Origin: Deltaproteobacteria bacterium
GTDB lineage: Bacteria > Desulfobacterota > Desulfarculia > JACQYL01
Reading direction: 5' to 3'
DNA: 53,954 nucleotides
Assembly: GCA_016208165.1 (NCBI GenBank)
Contig: JACQYL010000048.1
Coordinates: 1 to 53,954, forward strand
Below are positions 17,387 to 26,593 of this stretch, one piece after another. Every line of letters starts with the position of its first letter. The first letter of the stretch is position 1. The notes under the pieces are model-generated. The model searched no databases, was not told where the DNA came from, and worked only from the letters and a program-made list of their open reading frames with translations. The position numbers and the translations under genes were made by a program.

Positions 17387-20300
17387 ATGAGCACGTTGCA
17401 GGTAACGATTGCGCCTCGGCCCGCCGTCGAGGTACCCGCCGGCGCCGGCCCGATCTTCGTCGATGCCGTGTACAGCCGCAAGATCGAGGGCAGAGCCGGT
17501 TCGGGCGTTTCCGACCTGCCCGGCACGATCCAGGAGACTTTGCGGCTTAACCTGGGAGCCAACCTCGAGGGCTCCTTTACGCTCCCCGAGGTGGCCCCGG
17601 GGTCGCCCGTCGAGTTGTGCTTCCTTGGCCCAAACGGCTCGGTACGCCTCAAGAAATCGGCGCAGCCGGGAGACTCCGAGCGGCTCGCGGTGGATCTCGA
17701 CAAGGCCGAGGTCATTGCCGTCACCACACCCGATCCGCAGCCGGAACCGTCGACGCCTCGACTCGATCGCCGCGCCTATTTCGTCCCGGTGAGCGACGTT
17801 CGAGTGCCGTTCGAGGCATCGACGCTGCAGGTTGCGCCGATCACGGTTTCCGGCGGCGGCTGGGAGATGCTTGGCCTTGACCAACTCTTCAAAGCCGATT
17901 CGCCGGCCACCTCCTCGATGCAGTTTCCGGTGGAGAGCTGGAGCGGGGCCGGGGCGATTGCCCTGACCTCGGTCCATCTCGGGATCGACGGGCAGTTCGC
18001 TTTCTCGGTCGTGAAGGGGGCGGGAGACGCATGGCTTTGGTGGCTCACGGGGCCGCTCCCGGCCATCGGCGTGGTGATTGACGACCTTGCAGCGGTCCGG
18101 GCAGTCCGCATCGGCGTGGTGCTGCCTCCGTTCGCCGGAGCCGCCCCTTCGGCCGAGGAGCCGGGCCGCGTACCCCGCGACGTGACGGAGTCGGAGCTCG
18201 CCGCCAATCCCGAGATGTATACCGAGGATCCCGGCGAGTTCTGCAAGCCGTTCAAGAACCCCGAGCGCGTGCTGGGCGAGCGAAGCTTTTTTGTCATTCT
18301 GCGTGCCGAGCAGCCGGTCATCAGCGCCCAAGCCTCGGTCGTGGTCGATCCGATTCCGACGCTGGCGTATGAGGCAAAGGCGGCGACAGCGAGCTTCAGC
18401 GCGGCCGGCGCACGCGACACCACGGGCGCGGCGCGTACGCCGGCAGGCTCGGTCGTTTCCGACACCGCCGACGTTTCCTTCTTCCGCCACGCCCTTCCGA
18501 CCCCCTACATCGACATGCTGCTGCGCTTCCATCGCGGACGGACGGGGATGGACGCCGCCCATCCCGTCCAGTGGGAAAGCGATGCGAGCCGATACCAGGC
18601 GACGACGGTCGCTCGGGGTCACATCCTTGAATACCGGATGCGGTGGCGGTCGAACGGGTACTCGCTCGGCACCGTGGCCAAATCGCTCACCCTCGCGCCA
18701 CGGCAGACGAAGCGCATCCAGAAGATCGAATGGCAGCGTTCCGAGATCAGCCGTCGCACGGAGACTACGCAGCTCACCGATCGCGTATCCGATGCCGTCC
18801 TCCAATCACGAGACTATGACGATGCCGTCCAAGCCAATCTCTCCGAATGGTCGCGCGGCCGGTCGGAGTCGTCGATGTCTGCCGCGGCCGGCGGCTTCGG
18901 CTTCGCCGGCGGCGGCTTCGTTATCGGCGGTGGCGGCGGAGGCAGCAACGCCGAGAGTTCGTCGTCCCAGGAGGGCGGACGCCGCACGGCCGCTAACGAG
19001 CAGCAGCGGCTCCGCGATTCGATCCGCCGCTACGGCGATGCGCTGCGAAAGCTCGAGAGCATGGTCGTCAGCGAGGTAACCCAGGAAGAGACGACGACCG
19101 GCACGACCGAGCTCGTCCGAAACCGGAACTACGGGCACTCGCTGACGGTCATCTATTACCAGATCTTGCGGCATCTCAAGATCGAGACGGACATCGCCGG
19201 CGTTCGCGAATGCCTCTTCGTGCCCTTCGCCATTCGGCCTTTTACGATCCCGCGAGCCTATCGCTGGCGTGATCTCATCAGCATGGGTCTGCGAGATCGG
19301 CGCCAGGCGGCGGCGATCGAATACCTCAAGGACGTGGTCACCAATTTCGCAAGCTCCGACGTGCCGCCGGGCAGGCGTTCCGATCAGCCGATCCGGTACG
19401 TCTTCGGCTCGCTCTTTGTGCAGCTCGCCATCGACCGTCCGAAGGACAAGGAAGATGGCAGCTTTGATCCGATCACCTGGGTGGTCCTGCACCCGTTCCT
19501 CGGCTCGCCTGCGCTCTCGGTCTACTCGAAGCTAAAAGCGCTGAGCGAGGCTCTGCGCGACGCGGCTTTCCAGAGAGACGAGGCGCCGACCATCGCCGCG
19601 AGTTGGATCAACACGTTGAAGATCCAAGTCGGCGGAGTCGCCGTCCCTCTGCCGGCCGACTTCACCCTCGCGACGCGCTACCAGTTCAACCGCGTCGTCC
19701 GAGTCGACTTCACCATCCCGATCCCCGCCGGCCTCACGCCGGTCACGCGCGAGCTGATGTCGTCGATCCGCATCACGGCGACGAAGGACCTGCCTCCGGG
19801 CTCAATCGCCAATTTACAGAGTCTCACCTTCACTTACGAGACCGATCAGTTCAAATATACGATCAGCGCCAGCCAGGGCGCTGGCGACCTTGTGGTCGTC
19901 GAGACCGGGGTGCGCGACACGGCGGGCGCGACGGTCGCGACGATCCCCGACGCGTGGGAGCGCCGTGATGTTCGCGCCGAGATGACGGCCGCAGTGCAGA
20001 ACCTCGTAGAGCACCTCAACGAGCACGTTGAGTACTACCACAAGCTCATTTGGTGGTATATGGACCGCGACAGGCTCTTCATGCTGATCGACGGTTTCTT
20101 TGCGCCCGGCGCCAACGGTGTCAGCATCGCCTCGGTGGTGGAGCGCGACCCGATCGCGATCATCGGCAATGCCGTGGTCTTCCGCGTCTCGGCCGGCTCC
20201 TTCCTCGGGTTAGGCAACCTCAAGACGCCCGCCGACCTTTTCAACTACTACGTCTCGCGCGATGCGATCTCCGAGCCAATGCTCATGAGTCTGCCGACCG

Positions 20301-22888
20301 ATGGGCTCTACGCGCAGACGCTGATGGACGAGTGCACGGCGCTCGAGGAACACTTCGGCAACACCGACTGGGTCTTTAACGACCCCGACCCCGAACTCGG
20401 CACCATCGCGCCCGAGCTCCTAGCGAGCCGCCGCGCCGAGCCGGTGAGCACCACGCCGACGCCCTTCCCTCAAACCATCATCAACCTCCAGAACGCGCCG
20501 GAGATGCCGGCCCCGAGCGGCCTCGCCGGCGCCCTCGCAGCGGTCCAAAACGCCAACGCTTTCCGCGACATGGCGGGGCTTGCGGGCACACAAGCGAACG
20601 CCGCCGCCGGCTTCCAGGCTGCGGCGTCCCTCGCCTCGAGCTTCGGCGCTCAGGCTGCCGCCCTGAAGCTCGCCGAAGGCGCCAAGGACGCGCACACGAC
20701 GCAAGCCGCCGATCAAAAGCTCGCCACTGTACAGCGCGCCGTGGACAAGAACCTCGTACCACAGGTCGACGCTCAGCAACACGCCTCGCGCATCCTCGAG
20801 GGGCTTCATTCCCCGACCCCTGTGGCGCCGCACCAGGATCCCGTCCTCTCTCGCGCCGTCTTCGCCGCATCAGGGCAACCCGGAAGCACGATCGAGGCCA
20901 CGACCGCCGACGGGACGCTGCGCGTCGCACTCGGCGGAACCTCATCCGGCGCGCCCGGCGCCAGCGCCCCGACGGCGCCCCCGCCGGCGTCGATCCCCCC
21001 GGGCGCGGGGGCCCGCCAGGACGGCATCGACATCTACCAAGGCAACAACATGCCGACCATGGAGGCGATGAAGCAGGCGGGGATCCGTTTCGTCATCCAC
21101 AAGTCCTCGGAGCGCACGAAGGGCGGCGGGATGATCGACGACGTCGAGTTCAAGACGCGCTGGGAGGCGACCGGCGCCGCCGGCGTCATCCGCGGCTCTT
21201 ACCACTACTACCGCCATCTCAACGGGGCGGGCGGCGATGTGCCGGCCGCCCGGGTCGTCGCTCAGGTCGGGCGGCTGGTTCCGGGCGATCTCGCGCCGTC
21301 CCTCGATTTTGAGAACGACGCCGTGTCCACCGGGAGCGCAGAGCCGACCGCGCCCGCTTGGCGCACCGAGATCGAGGCTTTCCTGGACGCGATCGAGACG
21401 AAGCTGGGGCGGACGCCTCTCATCTACACAAGCGTCTCGGCCTGGGACGGCCACATCACCAACAACGCGAATTTCCAGGCCGTTGACTTCGCCCGCTTCA
21501 AGGACTATCCGCTGTGGGTGAAGCACTATTTCGGGCCGCGTTTCGTCACGGTTCCGGACCCGGCTAACCCGGGAGCAACGATCCAACTTGACCTCGACAC
21601 GCCGCCGGCCCCACTCACGGCGTCTTTCCGCCGGGCTGCCGCCGACCGGGCGGATGACCAGTACCGGCAGCGCCAGACGCTGCAGCCCGCGATCCCGCTA
21701 CCTTGGACCGATTTCGCCATCCTTCAGTATAGCCCTTACACGCCCGGCGTGCTCCTCAACAACCGGCCCTTTAATGAGATGTCCGTCGACGTAGACGTGT
21801 CTCAGGGCGGACTCCACTCCCTGCGCGGCCTCGCCGACCTCGGGCGAACCTCCCCCCACATGGTCGGCAACCTACCCTGCATCGCCTACACCGAGGCCGA
21901 CGGGAAGCTCTACCTCCTCGAATTCGTCAGCGGGGTCTGGCGCAGCATCGATGTCCTCCCGAGTGCCCCCACCGCGCCGCTCGCCGCAGGCGACCCCGCC
22001 GCGATCGGCCTCGGCAACGAGCAGGTCATCGTCTACCGCGGCCAGGACTCCCGCATCTACGCCCTCAGCCGCTCTCTCACCGATTCGAGCGGCAACTGGA
22101 CCGTCGCCGACATCACCGGCAGCGCGGCGGTAGGCGATCCCTTCGTAGCTGCCAGCGGCGGCGACCTACACGTCTTGTATTGGGACCGCTTCGACAACCA
22201 TGCGCATCTCTCCCGGACCGCCGGCGCCTGGCACGCCGAGCGGCTCGCGGTTGGGGTAGCGGCAGGGGCCGCCGTTGCCTACGAGCACGGTAACGCGCTG
22301 CACGCCGTTTCGCGCGCCGGCGGTGACGGACACCTCTTCGACCTGAACCCCGCCATGGTTGACCTCACGGCCACCGCGCGTGACGCGCAGAATCAGCCGC
22401 CCCCTGTTGCGACCTACCGCCCGGCCGCTTACACCCCCGCCGGCCAGGCGACCCGCATCGTGTTCCGCGCACTGCGAGGGCCGATCTGGCAGATCGAGCG
22501 GGACACGCTCCGGGCCCGGAACCTCTCCGCTCTCGCGGTGAAGGCGACGGGCGACGGCGCCGGGACACCGGGCGCCCCCAACGCCGCCGGTAGCCCGACT
22601 GCGGTCGCGACCGACACCCAGCGGGTCTTCTACCGCGCGGTCGACGGCGCCATCATCGAGATCTTCGACGACGCAGGCACGGTGAAATGGCGCGAGGTTT
22701 GCGCCTCGGCCGCCGCCGACCCCACTGCTTTCGTGACCCCGACCGGACCCCAGGTCACCTTCCGCGGCCAGGACGGCTCCATCCGCCTCTCCCGCCTGGA
22801 GAATGACGCCTGGGTCTGCGAGCATGCCACTAGGACGATGTCGCCCTCGCCCTCGGGCGGCGGCTTGACGCCGGGGATCCCGGTGTAG
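17387..22888 (+). CDS. giant orphan protein with GH25 lysozyme domain and lectin-like repeats (1833 aa)
   Basis: Start chosen at MSTLQVTIAP, with AGGAGGGAGC directly before the ATG. No signal peptide or membrane helix. Layout: residues 1-380 beta-rich with no recognised family; about 380-520 includes FRHALPTPYIDMLLRFHRG and a Gly-rich loop (FGFAGGGFVIGGGGGGS); 520-1150 unrecognised, with helical and Ala-rich parts; about 1210-1470 a GH25 (lysozyme) domain with DGIDIYQGNN at its first strand, GSYHYYR, and the acidic pair in PSLDFEND; about 1480-1833 repeats of the form V-YRG-D--I (VIVYRGQDSRIYALS, VFYRAVDGAIIEIF, VTFRGQDGSIRLS), like sialidase/fucolectin propeller blades. GC content and codon choice are clearly higher than in neighbours, suggesting transfer. 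Possible roles are cell-wall lysis or an exported or injected effector; neither is shown. Confidence 0.85.
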   Translation: MSTLQVTIAPRPAVEVPAGAGPIFVDAVYSRKIEGRAGSGVSDLPGTIQETLRLNLGANLEGSFTLPEVAPGSPVELCFLGPNGSVRLKKSAQPGDSERLAVDLDKAEVIAVTTPDPQPEPSTPRLDRRAYFVPVSDVRVPFEASTLQVAPITVSGGGWEMLGLDQLFKADSPATSSMQFPVESWSGAGAIALTSVHLGIDGQFAFSVVKGAGDAWLWWLTGPLPAIGVVIDDLAAVRAVRIGVVLPPFAGAAPSAEEPGRVPRDVTESELAANPEMYTEDPGEFCKPFKNPERVLGERSFFVILRAEQPVISAQASVVVDPIPTLAYEAKAATASFSAAGARDTTGAARTPAGSVVSDTADVSFFRHALPTPYIDMLLRFHRGRTGMDAAHPVQWESDASRYQATTVARGHILEYRMRWRSNGYSLGTVAKSLTLAPRQTKRIQKIEWQRSEISRRTETTQLTDRVSDAVLQSRDYDDAVQANLSEWSRGRSESSMSAAAGGFGFAGGGFVIGGGGGGSNAESSSSQEGGRRTAANEQQRLRDSIRRYGDALRKLESMVVSEVTQEETTTGTTELVRNRNYGHSLTVIYYQILRHLKIETDIAGVRECLFVPFAIRPFTIPRAYRWRDLISMGLRDRRQAAAIEYLKDVVTNFASSDVPPGRRSDQPIRYVFGSLFVQLAIDRPKDKEDGSFDPITWVVLHPFLGSPALSVYSKLKALSEALRDAAFQRDEAPTIAASWINTLKIQVGGVAVPLPADFTLATRYQFNRVVRVDFTIPIPAGLTPVTRELMSSIRITATKDLPPGSIANLQSLTFTYETDQFKYTISASQGAGDLVVVETGVRDTAGATVATIPDAWERRDVRAEMTAAVQNLVEHLNEHVEYYHKLIWWYMDRDRLFMLIDGFFAPGANGVSIASVVERDPIAIIGNAVVFRVSAGSFLGLGNLKTPADLFNYYVSRDAISEPMLMSLPTDGLYAQTLMDECTALEEHFGNTDWVFNDPDPELGTIAPELLASRRAEPVSTTPTPFPQTIINLQNAPEMPAPSGLAGALAAVQNANAFRDMAGLAGTQANAAAGFQAAASLASSFGAQAAALKLAEGAKDAHTTQAADQKLATVQRAVDKNLVPQVDAQQHASRILEGLHSPTPVAPHQDPVLSRAVFAASGQPGSTIEATTADGTLRVALGGTSSGAPGASAPTAPPPASIPPGAGARQDGIDIYQGNNMPTMEAMKQAGIRFVIHKSSERTKGGGMIDDVEFKTRWEATGAAGVIRGSYHYYRHLNGAGGDVPAARVVAQVGRLVPGDLAPSLDFENDAVSTGSAEPTAPAWRTEIEAFLDAIETKLGRTPLIYTSVSAWDGHITNNANFQAVDFARFKDYPLWVKHYFGPRFVTVPDPANPGATIQLDLDTPPAPLTASFRRAAADRADDQYRQRQTLQPAIPLPWTDFAILQYSPYTPGVLLNNRPFNEMSVDVDVSQGGLHSLRGLADLGRTSPHMVGNLPCIAYTEADGKLYLLEFVSGVWRSIDVLPSAPTAPLAAGDPAAIGLGNEQVIVYRGQDSRIYALSRSLTDSSGNWTVADITGSAAVGDPFVAASGGDLHVLYWDRFDNHAHLSRTAGAWHAERLAVGVAAGAAVAYEHGNALHAVSRAGGDGHLFDLNPAMVDLTATARDAQNQPPPVATYRPAAYTPAGQATRIVFRALRGPIWQIERDTLRARNLSALAVKATGDGAGTPGAPNAAGSPTAVATDTQRVFYRAVDGAIIEIFDDAGTVKWREVCASAAADPTAFVTPTGPQVTFRGQDGSIRLSRLENDAWVCEHATRTMSPSPSGGGLTPGIPV

Positions 22889-22942
22889 ATCGCCACCGCC
22901 GGCGGCAGGCCTCGACCGCCATCGATAGGGGCAATGGCCTTA

Positions 22943-22977
22943 CCTCCGGGCCGAGCCGGCATGGCTCGACCCGGAGG
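22943..22977 (+). terminator. long hairpin downstream of the giant gene
   Basis: 15-nt arms (left begins CCTCCGGGCCGAG, right ends CCCGGAGG) pair with one mismatch around a 5-nt loop, 55 nt after the giant gene's stop. No T-run follows, so it may be a stability hairpin rather than an intrinsic terminator. Confidence 0.5.
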
Positions 22978-23017
22978 CTAGAGTTGGGGGGATGGTCTGT
23001 GGAAAAGGAAGAAAAGG

Positions 23018-23044
23018 AAGGGGTCAGGTCTTCTCTTGGCTCTT
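23018..23044. repeat. left terminal repeat of the RAYT unit
   Basis: 27 nt; begins AAGGGGTCAGGTCTTC and ends TTGGCTCTT. It includes the TGA stop of the transposase, so the last transposase residues are encoded by the repeat. Confidence 0.7.
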
Positions 23045-24004
23045 GCCCAACAGATTCCTGAGTTTATCAACCCGTTTTCGCACGTCTGGGTCTCTCGATA
23101 TTTGGACGTTCATTCTTTCAATTACACTACTCACGGAACTGTATTTGTGCATGTCAAACTCTTTCCCTATCTCGTTCAAGCCGGCTCCCCTCAGCCGCCT
23201 CATCAGGTAAATGGCCATGTTTCTTGGCTCGTTGAAAACACCTCTCTTTGAAACCATCAACCGGTTCTCGTCCACCTGGTAGAACGCGCACACCACTTGC
23301 TTGATTCGCTCGGGTTCGGGGGCCAGGTCCCGCGACTGGGAAACTTCATCATGGGTCTTCCCCGGGAAGAACCGTTCCTTGATTTGACCGATAAAACCTT
23401 CCGAGCCCAGAATCGAGGGCCACTTCTTCTGATTAAATACACCGAGTAGGGTCGCCTGGTCTTCCAAACGCATAAAATTCCGGTACGCCTCCAACCTGCC
23501 CCGCGGCCGGGCTGAAAGCATCGACAGGACATACGCCTTGTGGAGCCAGCTCCATCCCTTGGCGCGCGAGAGATATCCCCTGTGGCTGCTCCACTTGTAT
23601 GCTTCCAATCGATCAACCAATTCGGCCCTCAACGGATTCCGGTGAATATAGCGGACCAGTTGCAGCAGGTAGCTGTCGGCGTCCAAAAGAATCGATTTGT
23701 ATCGGCCCCGAAACAGCGGTCCGTCAAACTGGTGGAGACGATTGAATCGCTGCGTGTACACCCCGTCGATGTGCCTCATGCAGCGGGATATGTTGGCTTC
23801 AGGCGTCTGCACGAGCAGGTGATAATGGGTGGGCATGAGGCAATAGGCGGCAACTCGCAAATTCCACAGTTCAGAGGCTTCCTTGAGGAGGGAAGTAAAC
23901 GCTGCATAATCCGGCCGGCCCGTAAAAACGGGCTCGCCTCTTCTCCCCCGGTTCATCACGTGATGCCAGGCGCCGGGATATTCGATTCGCAGCGGTCGTG
24001 ACAT
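23024..24004 (-). CDS. RAYT / Y1 (IS200-like) transposase with DnaA-like C-terminal domain
   Basis: A 326-residue REP-associated tyrosine transposase. Seen: N-terminal YPGAWHHVMNRGRRGEPVF, the HUH metal motif in CLMPTHYHLLVQTP, FDGPLFRGRYKSIL, and YIHRNPLRAELVD, all diagnostic of PF01797-type RAYTs. Residues about 220-315 (GVFNEPRNMAIYLMRRLRG, IGKEFDMHKYSSVSSVI) match the DnaA domain IV fold found appended to many RAYTs. All motifs are intact, so it may be active. It would cut and paste single-stranded hairpin-ended units. Confidence 0.92.
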   Translation of the reverse strand: MSRPLRIEYPGAWHHVMNRGRRGEPVFTGRPDYAAFTSLLKEASELWNLRVAAYCLMPTHYHLLVQTPEANISRCMRHIDGVYTQRFNRLHQFDGPLFRGRYKSILLDADSYLLQLVRYIHRNPLRAELVDRLEAYKWSSHRGYLSRAKGWSWLHKAYVLSMLSARPRGRLEAYRNFMRLEDQATLLGVFNQKKWPSILGSEGFIGQIKERFFPGKTHDEVSQSRDLAPEPERIKQVVCAFYQVDENRLMVSKRGVFNEPRNMAIYLMRRLRGAGLNEIGKEFDMHKYSSVSSVIERMNVQISRDPDVRKRVDKLRNLLGKSQEKT

Positions 24005-24032
24005 GTTGCAAATCCTACGATGAATGCGCAGT

Positions 24033-24059
24033 AAGAGTCAAGAGTAGATTTGACCCCTT
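24033..24059. repeat. right terminal repeat of the RAYT unit
   Basis: 27 nt; begins AAGAGTCAAGAG and ends GATTTGACCCCTT. It is the imperfect inverted partner of 23018-23044 and lies 28 nt upstream of the transposase start. Confidence 0.7.
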
Positions 24060-24235
24060 ATTAACGGTTGCGCATCGGACGGATTTGCGATAACTATGGA
24101 AATTCCGGGACGGTGGATGCGTGCGGAAGATTCCCCAAGCGCAATGGTGGACGGATACAACTTTGGTATGGATTGTTGCAGCCGGACTGCAACTCCCGGT
24201 AGCCCCGAACTTCACAGATACAAGGACCACCGGCC

Positions 24236-26593
24236 GTGGGAGTGGATCGAGAGCAAAAGAGAAAACGGAAACGCGAAGAAAAGCGAAAGGTCCGCCGCCG
24301 AGAGCTGGATCGCATCGCTCGCAGGGGAAAAGAGCAGGACCTTGACTTCCTTGCATATCAAGATCTAATGGCCGGAAATCATCGATCGGCCTTGGCTCTA
24401 TCCATCAAGCGACTCAAAATGGAGACACCCAGCCCATACGCGTGGGAAATCGCGGTCATGTGCGCCCGCAAGTTGGGCGAAACATCCACGCTCTTTACGC
24501 TGTTGCGACAAGCCTGGGAACAGGGGCGGCTGGTTACAAAGCTGGACTGCCTTCAGCTGGGAGAACTGGCTTTCCAAAACAAGTCATACGCCCTCGCGCA
24601 AGAAGTATTCCGGCAACTGGAAGTGAAATCCACGCCGTTATTGGGCCAACTTCCCAAGGCTGCAAGAAAACAGGTGGCGGAGTATCTACGGTTATGTCGC
24701 CTGCTGCTCCTGGAATTCTCTCCAAAATCCGCTGTGGGAAGTTCGAGCGCAAGTTCCGCCCATCGGGGGGACGATTCTGAAGCCGCCCTTACCGCAGCCC
24801 CCGTAGGGAACTCTCAAGGCGAGGAAGAAACAAGGCAGACCAAGGAAACGGAGGGCGAAGGACAGCCCGAGCTCCAGGTGGCCTTTGAAACGGATGGAGA
24901 GCCGGTTCTGGCGGCCGTCCGTAACCATGAAATCGCCGACCGCGCCGCCCTGGATCTGGCCATGAGGGCCTATAAGCTCTCGTTTCTCGCCTCCTATGAC
25001 CAGATCCTCAGCCTTGCTTCTTTGCGAAACGTTCAGTCCTTCTGGTACCAGGAGGAAACGGCCCGAAAGGTCATGAAGGCGTTTCGAGGCCGCGCCATCC
25101 TGGCGGACGAGGTGGGTCTGGGCAAGACCATTGAAGCCGGACTTGTGTTGAAAGAATACCTGGCGCGGGGTTTAGTCCGCTCAGTCCTCATTCTTGCCCC
25201 CAGTTCCCTGGTGGATCAATGGGATGAGGAACTTCGGGGGAAGTTCGACCTTCGGTTCACCACTTCCAACCATCCTCTTGCCCGTCAGGATCCCGAAAGG
25301 TTCTGGCGAGAAGACCTGATTCTTTGCTCCATCCAGACAGCCCGGACCAACCGACATTTCGACCCGGTCACGTCCCGCTCCTACGACCTCGTGATCGTGG
25401 ACGAAGCGCACCACCTGAAGAACAGGACCACGCTGAATTGGAAGCTTGTGAACGCTATACAGAAAAACTTCCTGCTTCTGCTCACAGCCACGCCGGTACA
25501 AAACAAGCTGGAAGAACTGTACAACCTCGTCACCCTTCTGAAGCCCGGTCATTTAAGAACGCTCAGAGCCTTCAAGGAGGAATTCGTTAGCCGCGGTAAT
25601 CCCACGGATCCGCGCAACAGGGAAAAGTTACGGGACCTCTTGAAGGAGGTCATGATCCGCAATACGCGTTCCGTCACGCAGTTGCGCCTGCCTCCCCGCT
25701 TCGCGTACACCACGAGCCTCTCCCCCTCTCGGAAGGAGGTGTCCTTCTATCAAGGGATCAGCTCCTTTGTGGCGGAACATGCGAATCTTCGCTCCGTGGA
25801 CCTTCCGAAGTTGACGCTGCGCAAGCTTCTGGAAGCGGCTGGTTCTTCGCCGAAAGCGGCGATCAAGATGCTCGAGAGAATCGCGGAGCGCACAACGGAT
25901 GGCTCAAAGCGCCGGGTGAACGAATTGCTCGATCTTGGAAGGAACATCGGCACGGGGATCAAGACTCAAAAGGTGATCGATCTCATTCACGCCTCCTCCC
26001 AGCAGAAGATTGTGTTTGTGAACTACCTTTCAACACTGGAGCACCTACACCACGCGTTTCTCGAAAGGGACATCGCCCACGTCGTGTTTCATAGTAGTTT
26101 GACCGCGGGTCAAAAACAGAGCGTCATGGAGCAGTTCCGAAACGGCGCGCCGGTTCTTTTATCCACGGGTGCAGGCGGGGAGGGGCATAACCTGCAGTTC
26201 TGCCAGGTAATGGTAAACTACGATCTCCCCTGGAACCCCATGCAGATCGAGCAGCGCATCGGCCGCATCCATCGGATCGGTCAGGAAAAGGAGGTGCATG
26301 TGTACAACTTCTGTGCCTTGGGGAGCATAGAAGACCATATCCTCGAGGTGCTCGACAGGAAGATCAACATGTTCGAGCTTGTGGTTGGAGAGATCGACAT
26401 GATTCTGGGCCGCCTCCAGGGAGAACAGGAGTTCAGCGATCTCGTTTACGAAATCTGGGTGCAACACACCGACGAAACGGAGCGGCGAATCGCTTTCGGG
26501 GCCCTGGCATCCCGCTTGAAGCGGGCCAAGACAGCCTATGAAAAGAGTAAGGACCTCGACGAAAAGCTCTTTCAACAGGATTTTGGGGTATGA
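24236..26593 (+). CDS. TPR-SNF2 helicase fusion protein
   Basis: A 785-residue SNF2-family ATPase beginning at GTG (AGGA 8 nt upstream). Residues 1-35 are very basic; about 38-160 are helical hairpins of TPR type (DLMAGNHRSALALSIKRLK, LGELAFQNKSYALAQEVFRQL); 165-215 is a low-complexity acidic linker. The helicase follows: LADEVGLGKTIEAG (motif I, 289-302), VDEAHHLKN (motif II), LLLTATPVQN (motif III), then the C-terminal lobe with IVFVNYLSTLEHL, GAGGEGHNLQFC and QIEQRIGRIHRIGQ. RapA and defence SNF2 proteins share this core, but the TPR head is unusual. It overlaps the next gene by 4 bp, so the two products probably work together. Confidence 0.88.
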   Translation: MGVDREQKRKRKREEKRKVRRRELDRIARRGKEQDLDFLAYQDLMAGNHRSALALSIKRLKMETPSPYAWEIAVMCARKLGETSTLFTLLRQAWEQGRLVTKLDCLQLGELAFQNKSYALAQEVFRQLEVKSTPLLGQLPKAARKQVAEYLRLCRLLLLEFSPKSAVGSSSASSAHRGDDSEAALTAAPVGNSQGEEETRQTKETEGEGQPELQVAFETDGEPVLAAVRNHEIADRAALDLAMRAYKLSFLASYDQILSLASLRNVQSFWYQEETARKVMKAFRGRAILADEVGLGKTIEAGLVLKEYLARGLVRSVLILAPSSLVDQWDEELRGKFDLRFTTSNHPLARQDPERFWREDLILCSIQTARTNRHFDPVTSRSYDLVIVDEAHHLKNRTTLNWKLVNAIQKNFLLLLTATPVQNKLEELYNLVTLLKPGHLRTLRAFKEEFVSRGNPTDPRNREKLRDLLKEVMIRNTRSVTQLRLPPRFAYTTSLSPSRKEVSFYQGISSFVAEHANLRSVDLPKLTLRKLLEAAGSSPKAAIKMLERIAERTTDGSKRRVNELLDLGRNIGTGIKTQKVIDLIHASSQQKIVFVNYLSTLEHLHHAFLERDIAHVVFHSSLTAGQKQSVMEQFRNGAPVLLSTGAGGEGHNLQFCQVMVNYDLPWNPMQIEQRIGRIHRIGQEKEVHVYNFCALGSIEDHILEVLDRKINMFELVVGEIDMILGRLQGEQEFSDLVYEIWVQHTDETERRIAFGALASRLKRAKTAYEKSKDLDEKLFQQDFGV

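Larger units (their letters stand above)
23018..24059 (-). mobile_element. RAYT-type transposable unit with 27-bp imperfect inverted ends
   Basis: The transposase gene is bracketed by 27-nt ends, 23018-23044 (starting AAGGGGTCAGG) and 24033-24059 (ending TTTGACCCCTT). When inverted they match at 23 of 27 positions. The left end contains the transposase stop codon. Related end sequences occur elsewhere in the window at 27854-27880, 28308-28455 and 30436-30486. Confidence 0.75.

Noticed and set aside
17105-18805. 566-codon open frame antisense to the giant gene
   Set aside because: Arg/Gly/His-rich text without any domain; long antisense frames are expected opposite GC-rich coding DNA, and the plus-strand gene has a strong ribosome-binding site and recognisable GH25 domain.
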